Source of the DNA: Acidithiobacillus sp. YTS05
Lineage (GTDB): Bacteria; Pseudomonadota; Gammaproteobacteria; Acidithiobacillales; Acidithiobacillaceae
Reading direction: 5' to 3'
Length of the DNA: 64,000 nt
Assembly: GCF_024396695.1 (NCBI RefSeq)
Contig: NZ_CP094359.1
Span: 1,674,001-1,738,000 of the forward strand
A model generated the notes under the pieces. That model saw only the letters and a program-made list of their open reading frames with translations. It searched no databases and was not told the DNA's origin. The position numbers were made by a program, and so were the translations under genes. Below, piece by piece: positions 36,400 through 44,190 of this stretch (the first letter of the stretch is position 1; the number at the start of each line of letters is the position of its first letter).

Positions 36400-37783
36400 G
36401 TCCGCCTCCCATCTGCATACCGGCCATGGAGCTAGAGGGCTTCTTTACCGAATGATCGGTAGCAACCGAAGGTGCGGGGGCCGAGCCAGAATGGGGCGCG
36501 GCAGTCGCCTTGCCAGATTCATTGCCACCGAGCATTCGAGCGCGCACCGATTGAAATTGGGACTCGGAGTAGAGTAAAAACTGCGCGTTGTCGACCACGC
36601 GCTCGCCAGCGCGTAGTCCTTGTTCAATCGCCGTCCATCCATCCGCGGAGGGTCCCACCTGGACCTCCACGGGTAGGAAGTGCCCACCTTGCTGGCGAAG
36701 GATGACAAAGTCTCCCCGCTCCGTATGCAGGATGGCGCTGTCGGGAACGGCTAGGTGCGGTTGCACCCGGGTCCACACGCGCGCATTCACATACATTCCG
36801 GGGCGCAACACGCCACCGGGATTGGCAAAACTCAAGCGTGCCGTGACGGTACGGTTCTGCGTGTTTTGAGTGGGATACAGAAAGCGCAGTCGGCCACGCC
36901 AAACCTTGCCTGGGTAGTTGGGAGAGCGCAGGTCAACACGATCGCCAACACGCACTCCCGGCAACTGGTACCCGTACAGTGCCACCTGTACCCAGACACG
37001 ATCCAGATTGGCAATTTCCAGGAGGCTGCTCTCTGCCGACAGATATCCCCCTTGATGGACAGCGATTTGCTCGACGACACCGGATGCGGGCGCCACGATA
37101 GGGACCTGTGCCTGCGCCACCCCGGTCTTTGCGAGTTCGCATATTGCCTTGGGGGATAGCCCCAACAGTCGTAAACGTTCTCCTGCAGCACTGCGTAATC
37201 CTTCCCCGGCCACAGGGCTAGCGTTGGCGTCTTCGTGCGCGAGCACATACTCCTGTTCGGCACTGTATACTTCCGGCGAGTAAATTTGGGCCAATACGCT
37301 TCCAGCCTGCACGGGATCGCCGACTGCACGAACGGCCAAGTACCGAATCCACCCTGAAAAACGAGGGGTAACACTGAATACACGGTTTTGATCGACGGCG
37401 ACTGTCCCGACAGTAGAGAACACCTGGCCGATTTTCCGCCGCAGTACAGGAACCGTGCGTACGCCCAGCTCTTGTGCCATCCGCGCATTGACTGCCAGCC
37501 CGGGTGACGAGGCAGTCGGCGCGTGGGCATATACCGGGATGTAGGCCATTCCCATGTTGTCTTTTCTGGGATGGCTCGCATGAATGGCGGGATTCATGGG
37601 GTTTGCCCAATAGAGAATGCGCGGCTTGGCGGGAGAAGATGTGCTTTTCTCGGCGGGATGCTTCGCGACTGGTATTGAAATGCTCGCGGGGAAAAAAGCG
37701 GATCCCAGCAGAACGCTTGCTGCCCCGATCCCCACCCCAATTCCTAGGGACGCGAGGGAAAAAACGAGAATCTTCCGGTTCAT
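36392..37783 (-). CDS. cusB: CusB-type periplasmic membrane-fusion protein
   Basis: A 463-residue adaptor linking CusA to CusC. It has an N-terminal anchor (residues 7-33) and a heavy-metal-binding YWANPMNPAIHASHPRKDNMGMAYIPVY motif (about 58-85). Barrel-sandwich (TVGTVAVDQNRVFSVTPRFSGWIRYL) and beta-barrel regions follow, then a Met/His-rich tail (SSMAGMQMGGGHD). The start overlaps the cusC stop by 4 bp. Confidence 0.94.
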   Translation of the reverse strand: MNRKILVFSLASLGIGVGIGAASVLLGSAFFPASISIPVAKHPAEKSTSSPAKPRILYWANPMNPAIHASHPRKDNMGMAYIPVYAHAPTASSPGLAVNARMAQELGVRTVPVLRRKIGQVFSTVGTVAVDQNRVFSVTPRFSGWIRYLAVRAVGDPVQAGSVLAQIYSPEVYSAEQEYVLAHEDANASPVAGEGLRSAAGERLRLLGLSPKAICELAKTGVAQAQVPIVAPASGVVEQIAVHQGGYLSAESSLLEIANLDRVWVQVALYGYQLPGVRVGDRVDLRSPNYPGKVWRGRLRFLYPTQNTQNRTVTARLSFANPGGVLRPGMYVNARVWTRVQPHLAVPDSAILHTERGDFVILRQQGGHFLPVEVQVGPSADGWTAIEQGLRAGERVVDNAQFLLYSESQFQSVRARMLGGNESGKATAAPHSGSAPAPSVATDHSVKKPSSSMAGMQMGGGHD

Positions 37784-39072
37784 GCTTGCGCTCCTTGGTA
37801 TTGGGTGGCTAGGTATGCCAGTTCTGCGCTGCTGAGTGCTTGATTCTCTCTGGCGACCAGGGCCTGCAGTGCCGTCTCCAGTACCGAGTTCTGCGCATGG
37901 AGAACCGATTGCATGGACGTTCGCCCGGCGATGAAACCAGCGAGTTCGGCACGATAGGCTTGCGTTGCGAGGGGCAACAAGGTTTTTTTAGTGCGTTGGT
38001 ACTGTGCATCAGCTGCCCGGAACTGGGCATAGGCCGTATGGATCTGACGTGCCAAGCGCAGTCGTTCTTCCTCGTAGGTATCCTCCGCAGCCATCTCTTT
38101 TTCCTGCTCAGCGGCTATGGTTTGGTCCTGGCGATCTCCGGGAAAGATCGGGAGACTCAGATTGACGCCAATCGAGAGCCAATTGGGACTACCCGGCATA
38201 AAATCCTGGCCATAGGCGGTGCTTACGGTTATGGATGGCAAGAGATTTGTGCGCGCTACCCGGACTGCAAGGGCCGCTGCGCGACTGCTGGCAGCGGCGG
38301 CTTGCAATGCCGGTTGCCCTGGCAACTTCATTTGCAGTGCGGCTAGCGGCGCTGGCGGCTGCAAATGGGGCCAAGACCAACGCAGTTGTAGGGCCGAAGT
38401 GGAGCCCAAAAGCTCGGCGATCCGAGCGAGGGCCGTTTGTTGTTGGGCGCGGACTTGGTCCATTCGATTTTCCAAGTTGGCGAGGGCCAGTTGGCTGCGT
38501 AATACCGCAGCTTGGTCCACTCTCCCGGCACGATAGGCGTCTACCGCTGCCTGTTCCGTCATCTGGTCGAGCCGTTTCTGACGCTGCAGGATGCTGCTTT
38601 CCTGATGCGCTACCTGCGCTTGGATCCAACTCTGTTGCAATAGCCAACGCAGCTCTGCTGCCCGTTCCGCGCGCGTGGCGGTTTCTGCGGTCGCCTCCAT
38701 GCGTAATTGCTGACTCCGCAATGCGAGCTGCCCAAAGGGGGGAAAGGTCTGACTCAACCCCACACTGAGCATGCTCATCTGCTGTTGGTTCATGGAGAAA
38801 TTATTGGTAGGGAGGTTGACAGCTCCCAAGCTGACATGGGGATCTGGGAGTTGTGCTGCGGCCACTGCCTGGTGACGCAATGCCTGGATCTTTTGTTGAT
38901 AGGCAGCCAAGCTCGGGTTTTGTTGCTGCAGCAGGCGTTCGGCGGCGGAGAGGTCAAGCCTGGTGGCGGTCGCCTGGCCCGGGGTCAGCAGACCGGCGAC
39001 GGATCCGAGCATGATCCAAGCGAGAGCATGCCTGGAGCGGAAGGATAGAGATTTCTCCTGAAAGGAAATCAT
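37780..39072 (-). CDS. cusC: CusC/TolC-type outer-membrane efflux protein
   Basis: A 430-residue outer-membrane factor: signal peptide to about residue 36 (PGQATATRLDLS), then two repeats of TolC-like helical hairpins. The repeats contain LLQQQNPSLAAYQQKIQALRHQAVAAAQLPDPHVSLGAVNLP and ITVSTAYGQDFMPGSPNWLSIGVNLSLPIF. No lipobox Cys is obvious. AGGAGA lies before the ATG. It starts the CBA triad and follows a Met/His-rich protein gene by about 70 bp. Confidence 0.93.
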   Translation of the reverse strand: MISFQEKSLSFRSRHALAWIMLGSVAGLLTPGQATATRLDLSAAERLLQQQNPSLAAYQQKIQALRHQAVAAAQLPDPHVSLGAVNLPTNNFSMNQQQMSMLSVGLSQTFPPFGQLALRSQQLRMEATAETATRAERAAELRWLLQQSWIQAQVAHQESSILQRQKRLDQMTEQAAVDAYRAGRVDQAAVLRSQLALANLENRMDQVRAQQQTALARIAELLGSTSALQLRWSWPHLQPPAPLAALQMKLPGQPALQAAAASSRAAALAVRVARTNLLPSITVSTAYGQDFMPGSPNWLSIGVNLSLPIFPGDRQDQTIAAEQEKEMAAEDTYEEERLRLARQIHTAYAQFRAADAQYQRTKKTLLPLATQAYRAELAGFIAGRTSMQSVLHAQNSVLETALQALVARENQALSSAELAYLATQYQGAQA

Positions 39073-39141
39073 AGTGTTCTCCTGAAAATGACACGGACAA
39101 TCCCGCCCAACGGGCTGGGAGGCGCTCGTCTTCAGGAAAAC

Positions 39142-39600
39142 TCAGATCAGTAGCCGGACCTGCGAAAGGGGTGGCGGGTGCGCCCAAACCAAGACGAGGT
39201 CCAGGAACGGTGCGATGTAAAAACGCAACGGCGGCAATAGAAACCACAGGAGCGCATAGAGTGAGACTGCCGGGAGAATGAGGTGGCCAAAGACTGAGCC
39301 ATCAGGAGCATGGGCCAAGGCGCATAGCGCAACACAAGAATGACCCTGCATCCCGGGCATGGCCATTTTGCCGTCCATCATTGGGCAATGCATGGACATG
39401 TCCCGCATGCTTGTCATGGACATTTCTGCCATCCGGTTGCAATGGCAAAAGTCTGGAAACACCGCATCAGCCAAAGGCACCAACAACAGGATCAGGCTGA
39501 AAAGGACCATCATCCGGGCTCGCAATAAGGCACCCTGCCGTCCCCCGCCGTAGTTGCGGGGGAAAGAGGTGAGTTTGACTGGAATGCCGTAAGCAGTCAC
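39142..39600 (-). CDS. Met/His-rich membrane protein heading the cus operon
   Basis: Up to 152 residues; the start is uncertain (GTG at 39600 or ATG near 39513). A hydrophobic segment (MMVLFSLILLLVPLADAVF) is followed by a Cys/Met/His-rich stretch: FCHCNRMAEMSMTSMRDMSMHCPMMDGKMAMPGM and HSCVALCALAH. A second hydrophobic part (LILPAVSLYALLWFLLPPLRFYI) ends it. The metal-ligand pattern suggests a copper-binding accessory factor similar in layout to DUF2946 proteins. Function is inferred from composition and operon position. Confidence 0.7.
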   Translation of the reverse strand: MTAYGIPVKLTSFPRNYGGGRQGALLRARMMVLFSLILLLVPLADAVFPDFCHCNRMAEMSMTSMRDMSMHCPMMDGKMAMPGMQGHSCVALCALAHAPDGSVFGHLILPAVSLYALLWFLLPPLRFYIAPFLDLVLVWAHPPPLSQVRLLI

Positions 39601-39624
39601 AGGATTCTGAGGGCCCCTAAATGG

Positions 39625-39677
39625 ATAAGGAAATCCTTATGGTTAAATACTAGCATTGCATCTTGCTGTAATGTCAA
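39625..39677 (-). promoter_or_regulatory. cus operon promoter with 19-bp spacer and operator
   Basis: Read leftward, TTGACA (39672-39677) and TAGTAT (39647-39652) are 19 bp apart, the long spacer of MerR-family-activated promoters. Just past the -10 box, ATAAGGA-AA-TCCTTAT (39625-39640) is a perfect 7-bp inverted repeat over the expected transcription start, suggesting a repressor site. Confidence 0.65.
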
Positions 39678-39730
39678 GGGGAATAGCCCCCTTACCAGGC
39701 AGCATCCGACGAAGCCAGTTCTACAGCGCC

Positions 39731-39919
39731 TTATTTGCGCAATGGGCAGGTACGCAGTCCCAAAAGGGAGTAGAGCGGACACCAGCCCACCAAGCCCGTC
39801 AGCAGGGGCACCACGCCAACCCAACCCCAAGGGGTTTGCGGACCCACAAAGACCAGTATCAGCAAAACCACTCCAACCAAAACCCGAATACCCCGATCAA
39901 CCATTCCTTCGTTCAACAT
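39731..39919 (-). CDS. DUF2892/YgaP-like inner-membrane protein
   Basis: A 62-residue protein from MLNEGMVDRGIRVLVGVVLLILVFVG, with a second segment VGVVPLLTGLVGWCPLYSLLGLRTCPL. NxGxxDRxIRxxxG and the GWCPLYSLLGLRTC ending are hallmarks of the DUF2892 family. It is often linked to Crp/Fnr regulators and sulfide or persulfide responses. It lies downstream of the Crp/Fnr gene at 39987 in the same direction. Confidence 0.85.
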   Translation of the reverse strand: MLNEGMVDRGIRVLVGVVLLILVFVGPQTPWGWVGVVPLLTGLVGWCPLYSLLGLRTCPLRK

Positions 39920-39986
39920 GACGGTGCTCCGCATAGTGGATACAGTATCAGCATAGCGGTGGGACCCTTGGGTTGCAGTGACTTAA

Positions 39987-40685
39987 TCACCAAACATCCC
40001 TCGCCAAACGTTCTAGTGCTTGGCGATCCAGAATTTGCACCAAACCGGTACGGCGATGTAACCATCCCCGCGTTTCAAAATCCTTTAACAAGCGGCTGAT
40101 CACCTCCCGCGCCGAACCGAGCTCCAGGGCGAGTTCTTGGTGAGTAATCGTCAAATGTCCATGGTCACCGCTCAAACTGAGGAGCCGGCGTGCTAGGCGC
40201 ACATCTAGGCGGGTGAATGCCACTTCTTCCATCACCAGGAGCATCTCACTGAGACGTTGTCCATAGGCCTGAAATACGAAATCACGAAACGATGCTGAGG
40301 CAGCAATGGCCTGTTGGAAAACATCCGCCGCGAGAGTGACGGCCTGTACAGGGGTTTCGGCAAGGCCCATGGCCGGGTAGCGGTGATGACTGAGCAAACA
40401 AGCGGTGGTCAAAATGCACGTTTCTCCTGGCCCCACCCGGTAGAGCACAATCTCTCTTCCCTGAGGCGAGCATTGCTGTACCCGAACCGAGCCGGACAGA
40501 ACGAATAAGTAACGGCGGCAAGGACTGCCCTCCTCAAACACTACGGTACCGCGCGACAGCGACAGGCGTTCAACCTGCTGCAGTGCCTGCAAAGCCACAG
40601 GATCGGACATCTGCTGCAACGCCGGAAAATGAGAATACCAATTATTCACGAGCAACTTACTACCTTTCAAAAGGGAAAATGCCAA
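39987..40685 (-). CDS. Crp/Fnr-family transcription regulator
   Basis: A 232-residue protein: cyclic-nucleotide-like sensor domain (RGTVVFEEGSPCRRYLFVLSGSVRVQQCSPQGREIVLYRVGPGETC) and a C-terminal winged helix (HLTITHQELALELGSAREVISRLLKDFETRGWLHRRTGLVQIL). There is no Fnr-type N-terminal Cys cluster, so not an iron-sulfur oxygen sensor; Cys55, Cys74 and the Cys in GETC might sense redox. It probably controls the DUF2892 gene. Start may be the GTG at VNNWYSHF, 12 codons in. Confidence 0.88.
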   Translation of the reverse strand: MAFSLLKGSKLLVNNWYSHFPALQQMSDPVALQALQQVERLSLSRGTVVFEEGSPCRRYLFVLSGSVRVQQCSPQGREIVLYRVGPGETCILTTACLLSHHRYPAMGLAETPVQAVTLAADVFQQAIAASASFRDFVFQAYGQRLSEMLLVMEEVAFTRLDVRLARRLLSLSGDHGHLTITHQELALELGSAREVISRLLKDFETRGWLHRRTGLVQILDRQALERLARDVW

Positions 40686-40828
40686 CGATATCTGTTAGCT
40701 TACCATCCCCAGCGATGGTTTTCGCTGATACAGACAGAGCGGGCGGCGCGAGAGAACACATTAATGCAGGCTCTAATCACAATCTCGAACAGGGGGTGTT
40801 TGGACTGCCCAAGTATATTAGGAACCGA

Positions 40829-40857
40829 TTGACAACCAGGGGCAAAGCAGTTTACAA
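40829..40857 (+). promoter_or_regulatory. Promoter of the NRAMP-like transporter leader
   Basis: TTGACA (40829-40834) and TTACAA (40852-40857) are spaced by 17 bp. Transcription from about 40864 would give a leader of some 220 nt before the transporter start. Confidence 0.55.
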
Positions 40858-40863
40858 AGTCGC

Positions 40864-41085
40864 CAGTGTTTTCGTTAGGAGGCAGTTGCTTGGACAGTCA
40901 CCCTAGATGGCCCCTTGCGGGCAACTCAGGGTCCGTTGATCGGAGCGGGTTGGTCTAGCCTCTGCTTGCCATCGCCCGGTCCTCGGGCGATGTGATTTTT
41001 CCTTATCACAGAGATGAGCTCCGCGCTTTGCGCGGAATCGGTTGGTGTTCGTCCCAGCCTGCCTTCCCGTTTGTTACTGGGAGGC
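40864..41085 (+). promoter_or_regulatory. Structured 5' leader of the transporter (candidate riboswitch/attenuator)
   Basis: The long leader contains nested complementary stretches (CCCT...AGGG around GCCCC-TTGC-GGGC, 40902-40931), then an intrinsic terminator at 40970 well before the coding start. I do not find the conserved loops of the yybP-ykoY (Mn) motif or M-box. No gene is supported within 40686-41085. Confidence 0.5.
40970..41000 (+). terminator. Intrinsic terminator inside the transporter leader
   Basis: CATCGCCCG-GTCCT-CGGGCGATG is a perfect 9-bp stem (40970-40992), followed by TGATTTTT. The T-run is only on the plus strand, and no plus-strand gene ends upstream, so the terminator should act on the leader of the gene starting at 41086. 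Confidence 0.75.
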
Positions 41086-42471
41086 ATGAATATGGCAGCT
41101 TCGTTCAATACAGATGCTCCGGCTTCGGGAGCTTGGGAAAATCTGTCAGAAGAAGATCGTCAGCGGTTAGCGGACCGTTCGCGTGTCCATCGCTTGCGGA
41201 AAGAATTAGAAACCAGACCGACACTGTGGAAACGTCTGATCCTCTTGCTAACGCTGGTGGGGCCAGGCATCTTGGTCATGGTCGCCGATAACGACGCTGG
41301 TGGCGTAATTACCTACGCCCAGACGGGGGCTGCCTATGGCATTGGCTTTTTTATCCCCTTTCTGTTGTTGATTACCCCCGTGGCCTATGTCGTGCAAGAA
41401 ATGACGGTGCGCCTGGGGGCGGTGACTGGGCGTGGTCACGCAGAAATGATTTGGGGCCGCTATGGACCATTCTGGGGATCGTTTTCCCTCATCGATCTCG
41501 TCATTGCGAATGTGCTCACCCTGGTCACCGAGTTCATCGGTATCACCGTCGGCCTGAAGGTTTTTGGTGTGCCGCCGATCTGGAGCGCCATAGGTGCGTT
41601 TTTCCTCATCGCCGGAATTCTACTCTTCCTGCGGTACAGCTCCTGGGAACGCGTCTCCCTCTGGATTGCCGCTGGAAACTTGGTGTTTGTCCCCTTGGCT
41701 ATTGCCGCCCATCCGCACTGGAGTCAGGTGGTGGCCGCACTCGGGACATGGCATATCCCGGCAGGAGTTGCCATCAGCGGATTTCTCTATGTGATCTTGG
41801 CCAACTTGGGTACCACGATTGCACCATGGATGCTGTTTTTCCAACAATCCAGCGTGGTGGACAAGGGGCTGACGGTTAAAGACATTCGGGCCGGACAAAT
41901 CGACACGGCCTTGGGAACGTTTGCCATGGGAGTAGTGGCTATCGCCCTTGTCGTCCTGACCGGAACCTGGGTCTTTGGGACACCTGGCGCTGCAAGTTTT
42001 GGGATCCATCGGATCATGGCCGCACTCGTGCATAGCCCGATTGGCAGCATCGGAACCTCGTTATTTGCCTTGGGGCTCGTAGAGGCCGGTTTGATCGCCG
42101 CCATTGCCATCACCGCGAGTACCTCTTGGGCAGTAGGAGAGGCCCTGAAGCTGCCGCGGAGTATCAACCTGCCGCCGCAGCGGGCCCTGCCGTTCTATCT
42201 CTCCGGTCTGCTGGGAACGGCCCTTGCGGCGATCGTGGTGCTGATCCCGAACGCGCCGCTGGGATTTTTGAATCTCACGGTGCAGGTGGTGGCGTCCATT
42301 TTCATGCCGGCAGCCATGCTGTTCCTACTCATGCTACTCAATGACGCCGAAATTATGGGCGAACACGTGAATAAGCCATGGCAGAACCTCGCCTCCTTTG
42401 CCATCGTGGCGATGTTGATCTTCGCCAACGGCCTCTATGGGGTAAGCGTTGTCTTCCCTCATCTGTTGTGA
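41086..42471 (+). CDS. NRAMP-related divalent metal transporter with non-canonical metal site
   Basis: A 461-residue SLC11/NRAMP-fold protein with about 11 membrane segments. Helix 1 reads VGPGILVMVADNDAGGVITYAQTG, so the canonical DPGN is replaced around residues 68-73. Helix 6 reads LGTTIAPWMLFFQQS, so the usual MPHN methionine is Ala246. Loss of that Met ligand is known from NRAMP-related Mg2+ transporters and argues against a plain MntH. GGGAGG precedes two close ATGs (41086, 41092); the second is better spaced. MgtC and VIT-type genes follow in the same direction. Confidence 0.88.
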   Translation: MNMAASFNTDAPASGAWENLSEEDRQRLADRSRVHRLRKELETRPTLWKRLILLLTLVGPGILVMVADNDAGGVITYAQTGAAYGIGFFIPFLLLITPVAYVVQEMTVRLGAVTGRGHAEMIWGRYGPFWGSFSLIDLVIANVLTLVTEFIGITVGLKVFGVPPIWSAIGAFFLIAGILLFLRYSSWERVSLWIAAGNLVFVPLAIAAHPHWSQVVAALGTWHIPAGVAISGFLYVILANLGTTIAPWMLFFQQSSVVDKGLTVKDIRAGQIDTALGTFAMGVVAIALVVLTGTWVFGTPGAASFGIHRIMAALVHSPIGSIGTSLFALGLVEAGLIAAIAITASTSWAVGEALKLPRSINLPPQRALPFYLSGLLGTALAAIVVLIPNAPLGFLNLTVQVVASIFMPAAMLFLLMLLNDAEIMGEHVNKPWQNLASFAIVAMLIFANGLYGVSVVFPHLL

Positions 42472-42502
42472 TCGCACGCATTCTTCGCTACAGGAGGTTG
42501 CA

Positions 42503-42706
42503 ATGAAGAACGAATGGATTAGGCAATATGTTCCTCAGGCTCTGGCAGAGGAACGCAGTTGGATTCAAGAAGAGTTGCGAGTAAGTGTGCCGCTTCAGCG
42601 TGCTCCGATTCAAGGTTGGGTAATGTGGGCCTTTTGGGGGCTCCGAATCTACATCGTCGTCATGCTCGTCATGGTGGGGATTGGCTTTGCTCGCGGAATG
42701 CACTGA
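42503..42706 (+). CDS. Small single-span membrane protein
   Basis: A 67-residue protein, MKNEWIRQYVPQALAEERSW, with a hydrophobic C-terminal helix (VMWAFWGLRIYIVVMLVMVGIGFA). CAGGAGG lies before the ATG at 42503. It sits 31 bp after the NRAMP-like gene and 14 bp before mgtC, so it is part of the operon and may be a regulatory microprotein of one of the transporters. Family not recognised. Confidence 0.7.
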   Translation: MKNEWIRQYVPQALAEERSWIQEELRVSVPLQRAPIQGWVMWAFWGLRIYIVVMLVMVGIGFARGMH

Positions 42707-42720
42707 TCGGAGAAAAGCGT

Positions 42721-43422
42721 ATGACCACCATTCCCACCATGCTGACTACCACTGGGGATATTTTTCTCGCTTTTGTACTCGGCGCCTTGATCGGCATCGA
42801 ACGCCAGTGGCGCCAACGGACTGCGGGATTGCGGACCAACACCTTGGTGGCGGTTGGGGCCGCGATATTCGTGGATCTGGCCATACGCATGGGTGGGATG
42901 CAGGACGCGATACGTGTGGTCGCCTATGTGGTTTCTGGCGTTGGTTTCCTTGGGGCAGGTACCATCATGAAGGAGGGAGCGAATGTTCGTGGGCTAAACA
43001 CGGCAGCGACCTTGTGGGGCTCTGCCGCCGTGGGTGCTTGTTCTGGGGCAGAGCAGATCTTTCCGGCACTCGTCGCTGCCGCTTTCGTGATCAGCGCCAA
43101 CACCTTGCTTCGTCCGGTTGTGAATCGCATCAATCGGGCACCGTTGAGTGAGACAGCGACAGAACTCAATTACACCTTCTCCATCATCGTTCAGCGGGGA
43201 GAGGAATCCGAGCTGATCGACATTCTCAGTGAAGAGCTGGAATCCGCAGGGTATCCCCTACGGGACTTGTATATGCACGCCTTTGGAGAGGAGGAAACGG
43301 AAATGCAGGCGATTTTGCTGCCCAACACGGTTGATGCGGAAACTCTGGACCGGCTCGTCACGAAGTTCGATGAAATGCCTCAGGTACATCAAGCATTCTG
43401 GAATCAAAGAACTGGCGATTAG
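42721..43422 (+). CDS. mgtC: MgtC/SapB-family membrane protein
   Basis: A 233-residue protein. The MgtC domain has FVLGALIGIERQWRQRTAGLRTNTLVAVGAA near 17-47 and GFLGAGTIMKEGANVRGLNTAATLWGSAAVGACSG near 78-112. A cytosolic ACT-like C-terminus (about 150-230) follows. MgtC proteins support growth at low Mg2+ and modulate ATP synthase and membrane potential. Its place next to an NRAMP-like transporter with a possible Mg-type site is suggestive. Confidence 0.92.
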   Translation: MTTIPTMLTTTGDIFLAFVLGALIGIERQWRQRTAGLRTNTLVAVGAAIFVDLAIRMGGMQDAIRVVAYVVSGVGFLGAGTIMKEGANVRGLNTAATLWGSAAVGACSGAEQIFPALVAAAFVISANTLLRPVVNRINRAPLSETATELNYTFSIIVQRGEESELIDILSEELESAGYPLRDLYMHAFGEEETEMQAILLPNTVDAETLDRLVTKFDEMPQVHQAFWNQRTGD

Positions 43423-43474
43423 CGCCGACCGATTCTTGTCACCATTGTGAACTTTCCGAAGATAGGAGGTAAGG

Positions 43475-44173
43475 ATGACCATTTCGCAGCATCATGAGAA
43501 GCATAGAGTGGAGCGGGCTGGTTGGCTACGTGCGGCCGTCCTGGGAGCGAATGACGGCCTGGTATCTGTTGGATCTCTAGTGCTAGGCGTAGTCGCGGCA
43601 AATTTGTCGCAAACGGATATCCTCATCGCCGGAGTGTCAGCTTGGGTCGCAGGAGCGTTTTCCATGGCTGCCGGGGAGTATGTATCGGTCAGTTCCCAGG
43701 CTGATATTGAAAAATCCGATTTGGAGCTAGAGAAGAGGGAGCTGGAACGCAATCCCGAGGCTGAGCACAAGGAGCTCGTGGCAATCTATGTTGGGAGAGG
43801 CCTACGACGGAGTTTGGCGGAACAGGTAGCCGAGGAACTAATGGCCCATGATGCATTGGGCGCGCATGCGAGGGATGAGATTGGTATCTCGGCGACCCAA
43901 GGTGCAAATCCTCTCCAAGCGGCTTTGGCATCGGCTGCCAGCTTCACTGTCGGAGTAGCACCGGCACTCTTGGCAATTTGGCTCACGCCGCTAGCATTGA
44001 TAGCGCCAATGGTCCTAGCTGTATGCCTTCTCTCTCTAGCTACCTTAGGGAGTTTAGGGGCGTGGCTTGGAGGAGCCAACATCCTCAAAGGCACATTGAG
44101 AGTGTTTTTTTGGGGAGCAATGGCGATGGCTGTTACTGCTGGAGTAGGCATGCTGCTAGGTAAACTCACGTAA
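43475..44173 (+). CDS. VIT1/CCC1-family Fe2+/Mn2+ transporter
   Basis: A 232-residue protein. LRAAVLGANDGLVSVGSLVLGVVAA at residues 18-42 and GAFSMAAGEYVSVSSQADIEKSDLELEKRELERNP at 60-94 are the VIT signatures, including the Glu-rich metal-binding segment. C-terminal membrane helices run from 150 to 230. It moves Fe or Mn out of the cytosol. AGGAGG is upstream of the ATG. It is the last gene of the divalent-metal operon before the IS element. Confidence 0.92.
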   Translation: MTISQHHEKHRVERAGWLRAAVLGANDGLVSVGSLVLGVVAANLSQTDILIAGVSAWVAGAFSMAAGEYVSVSSQADIEKSDLELEKRELERNPEAEHKELVAIYVGRGLRRSLAEQVAEELMAHDALGAHARDEIGISATQGANPLQAALASAASFTVGVAPALLAIWLTPLALIAPMVLAVCLLSLATLGSLGAWLGGANILKGTLRVFFWGAMAMAVTAGVGMLLGKLT

Positions 44174-44190
44174 TCCTTTCTGCCGATTAG

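Noticed and set aside
40583..40906. 107-codon rightward open frame upstream of the transporter
   Set aside because: It overlaps the Crp/Fnr gene start, has no ribosome-binding sequence, and spans the probable transporter promoter.
40864..41000. yybP-ykoY manganese riboswitch
   Set aside because: A manganese riboswitch would be logical before an NRAMP gene, but I cannot find its conserved loop sequences, so only an unspecified structured leader is claimed.
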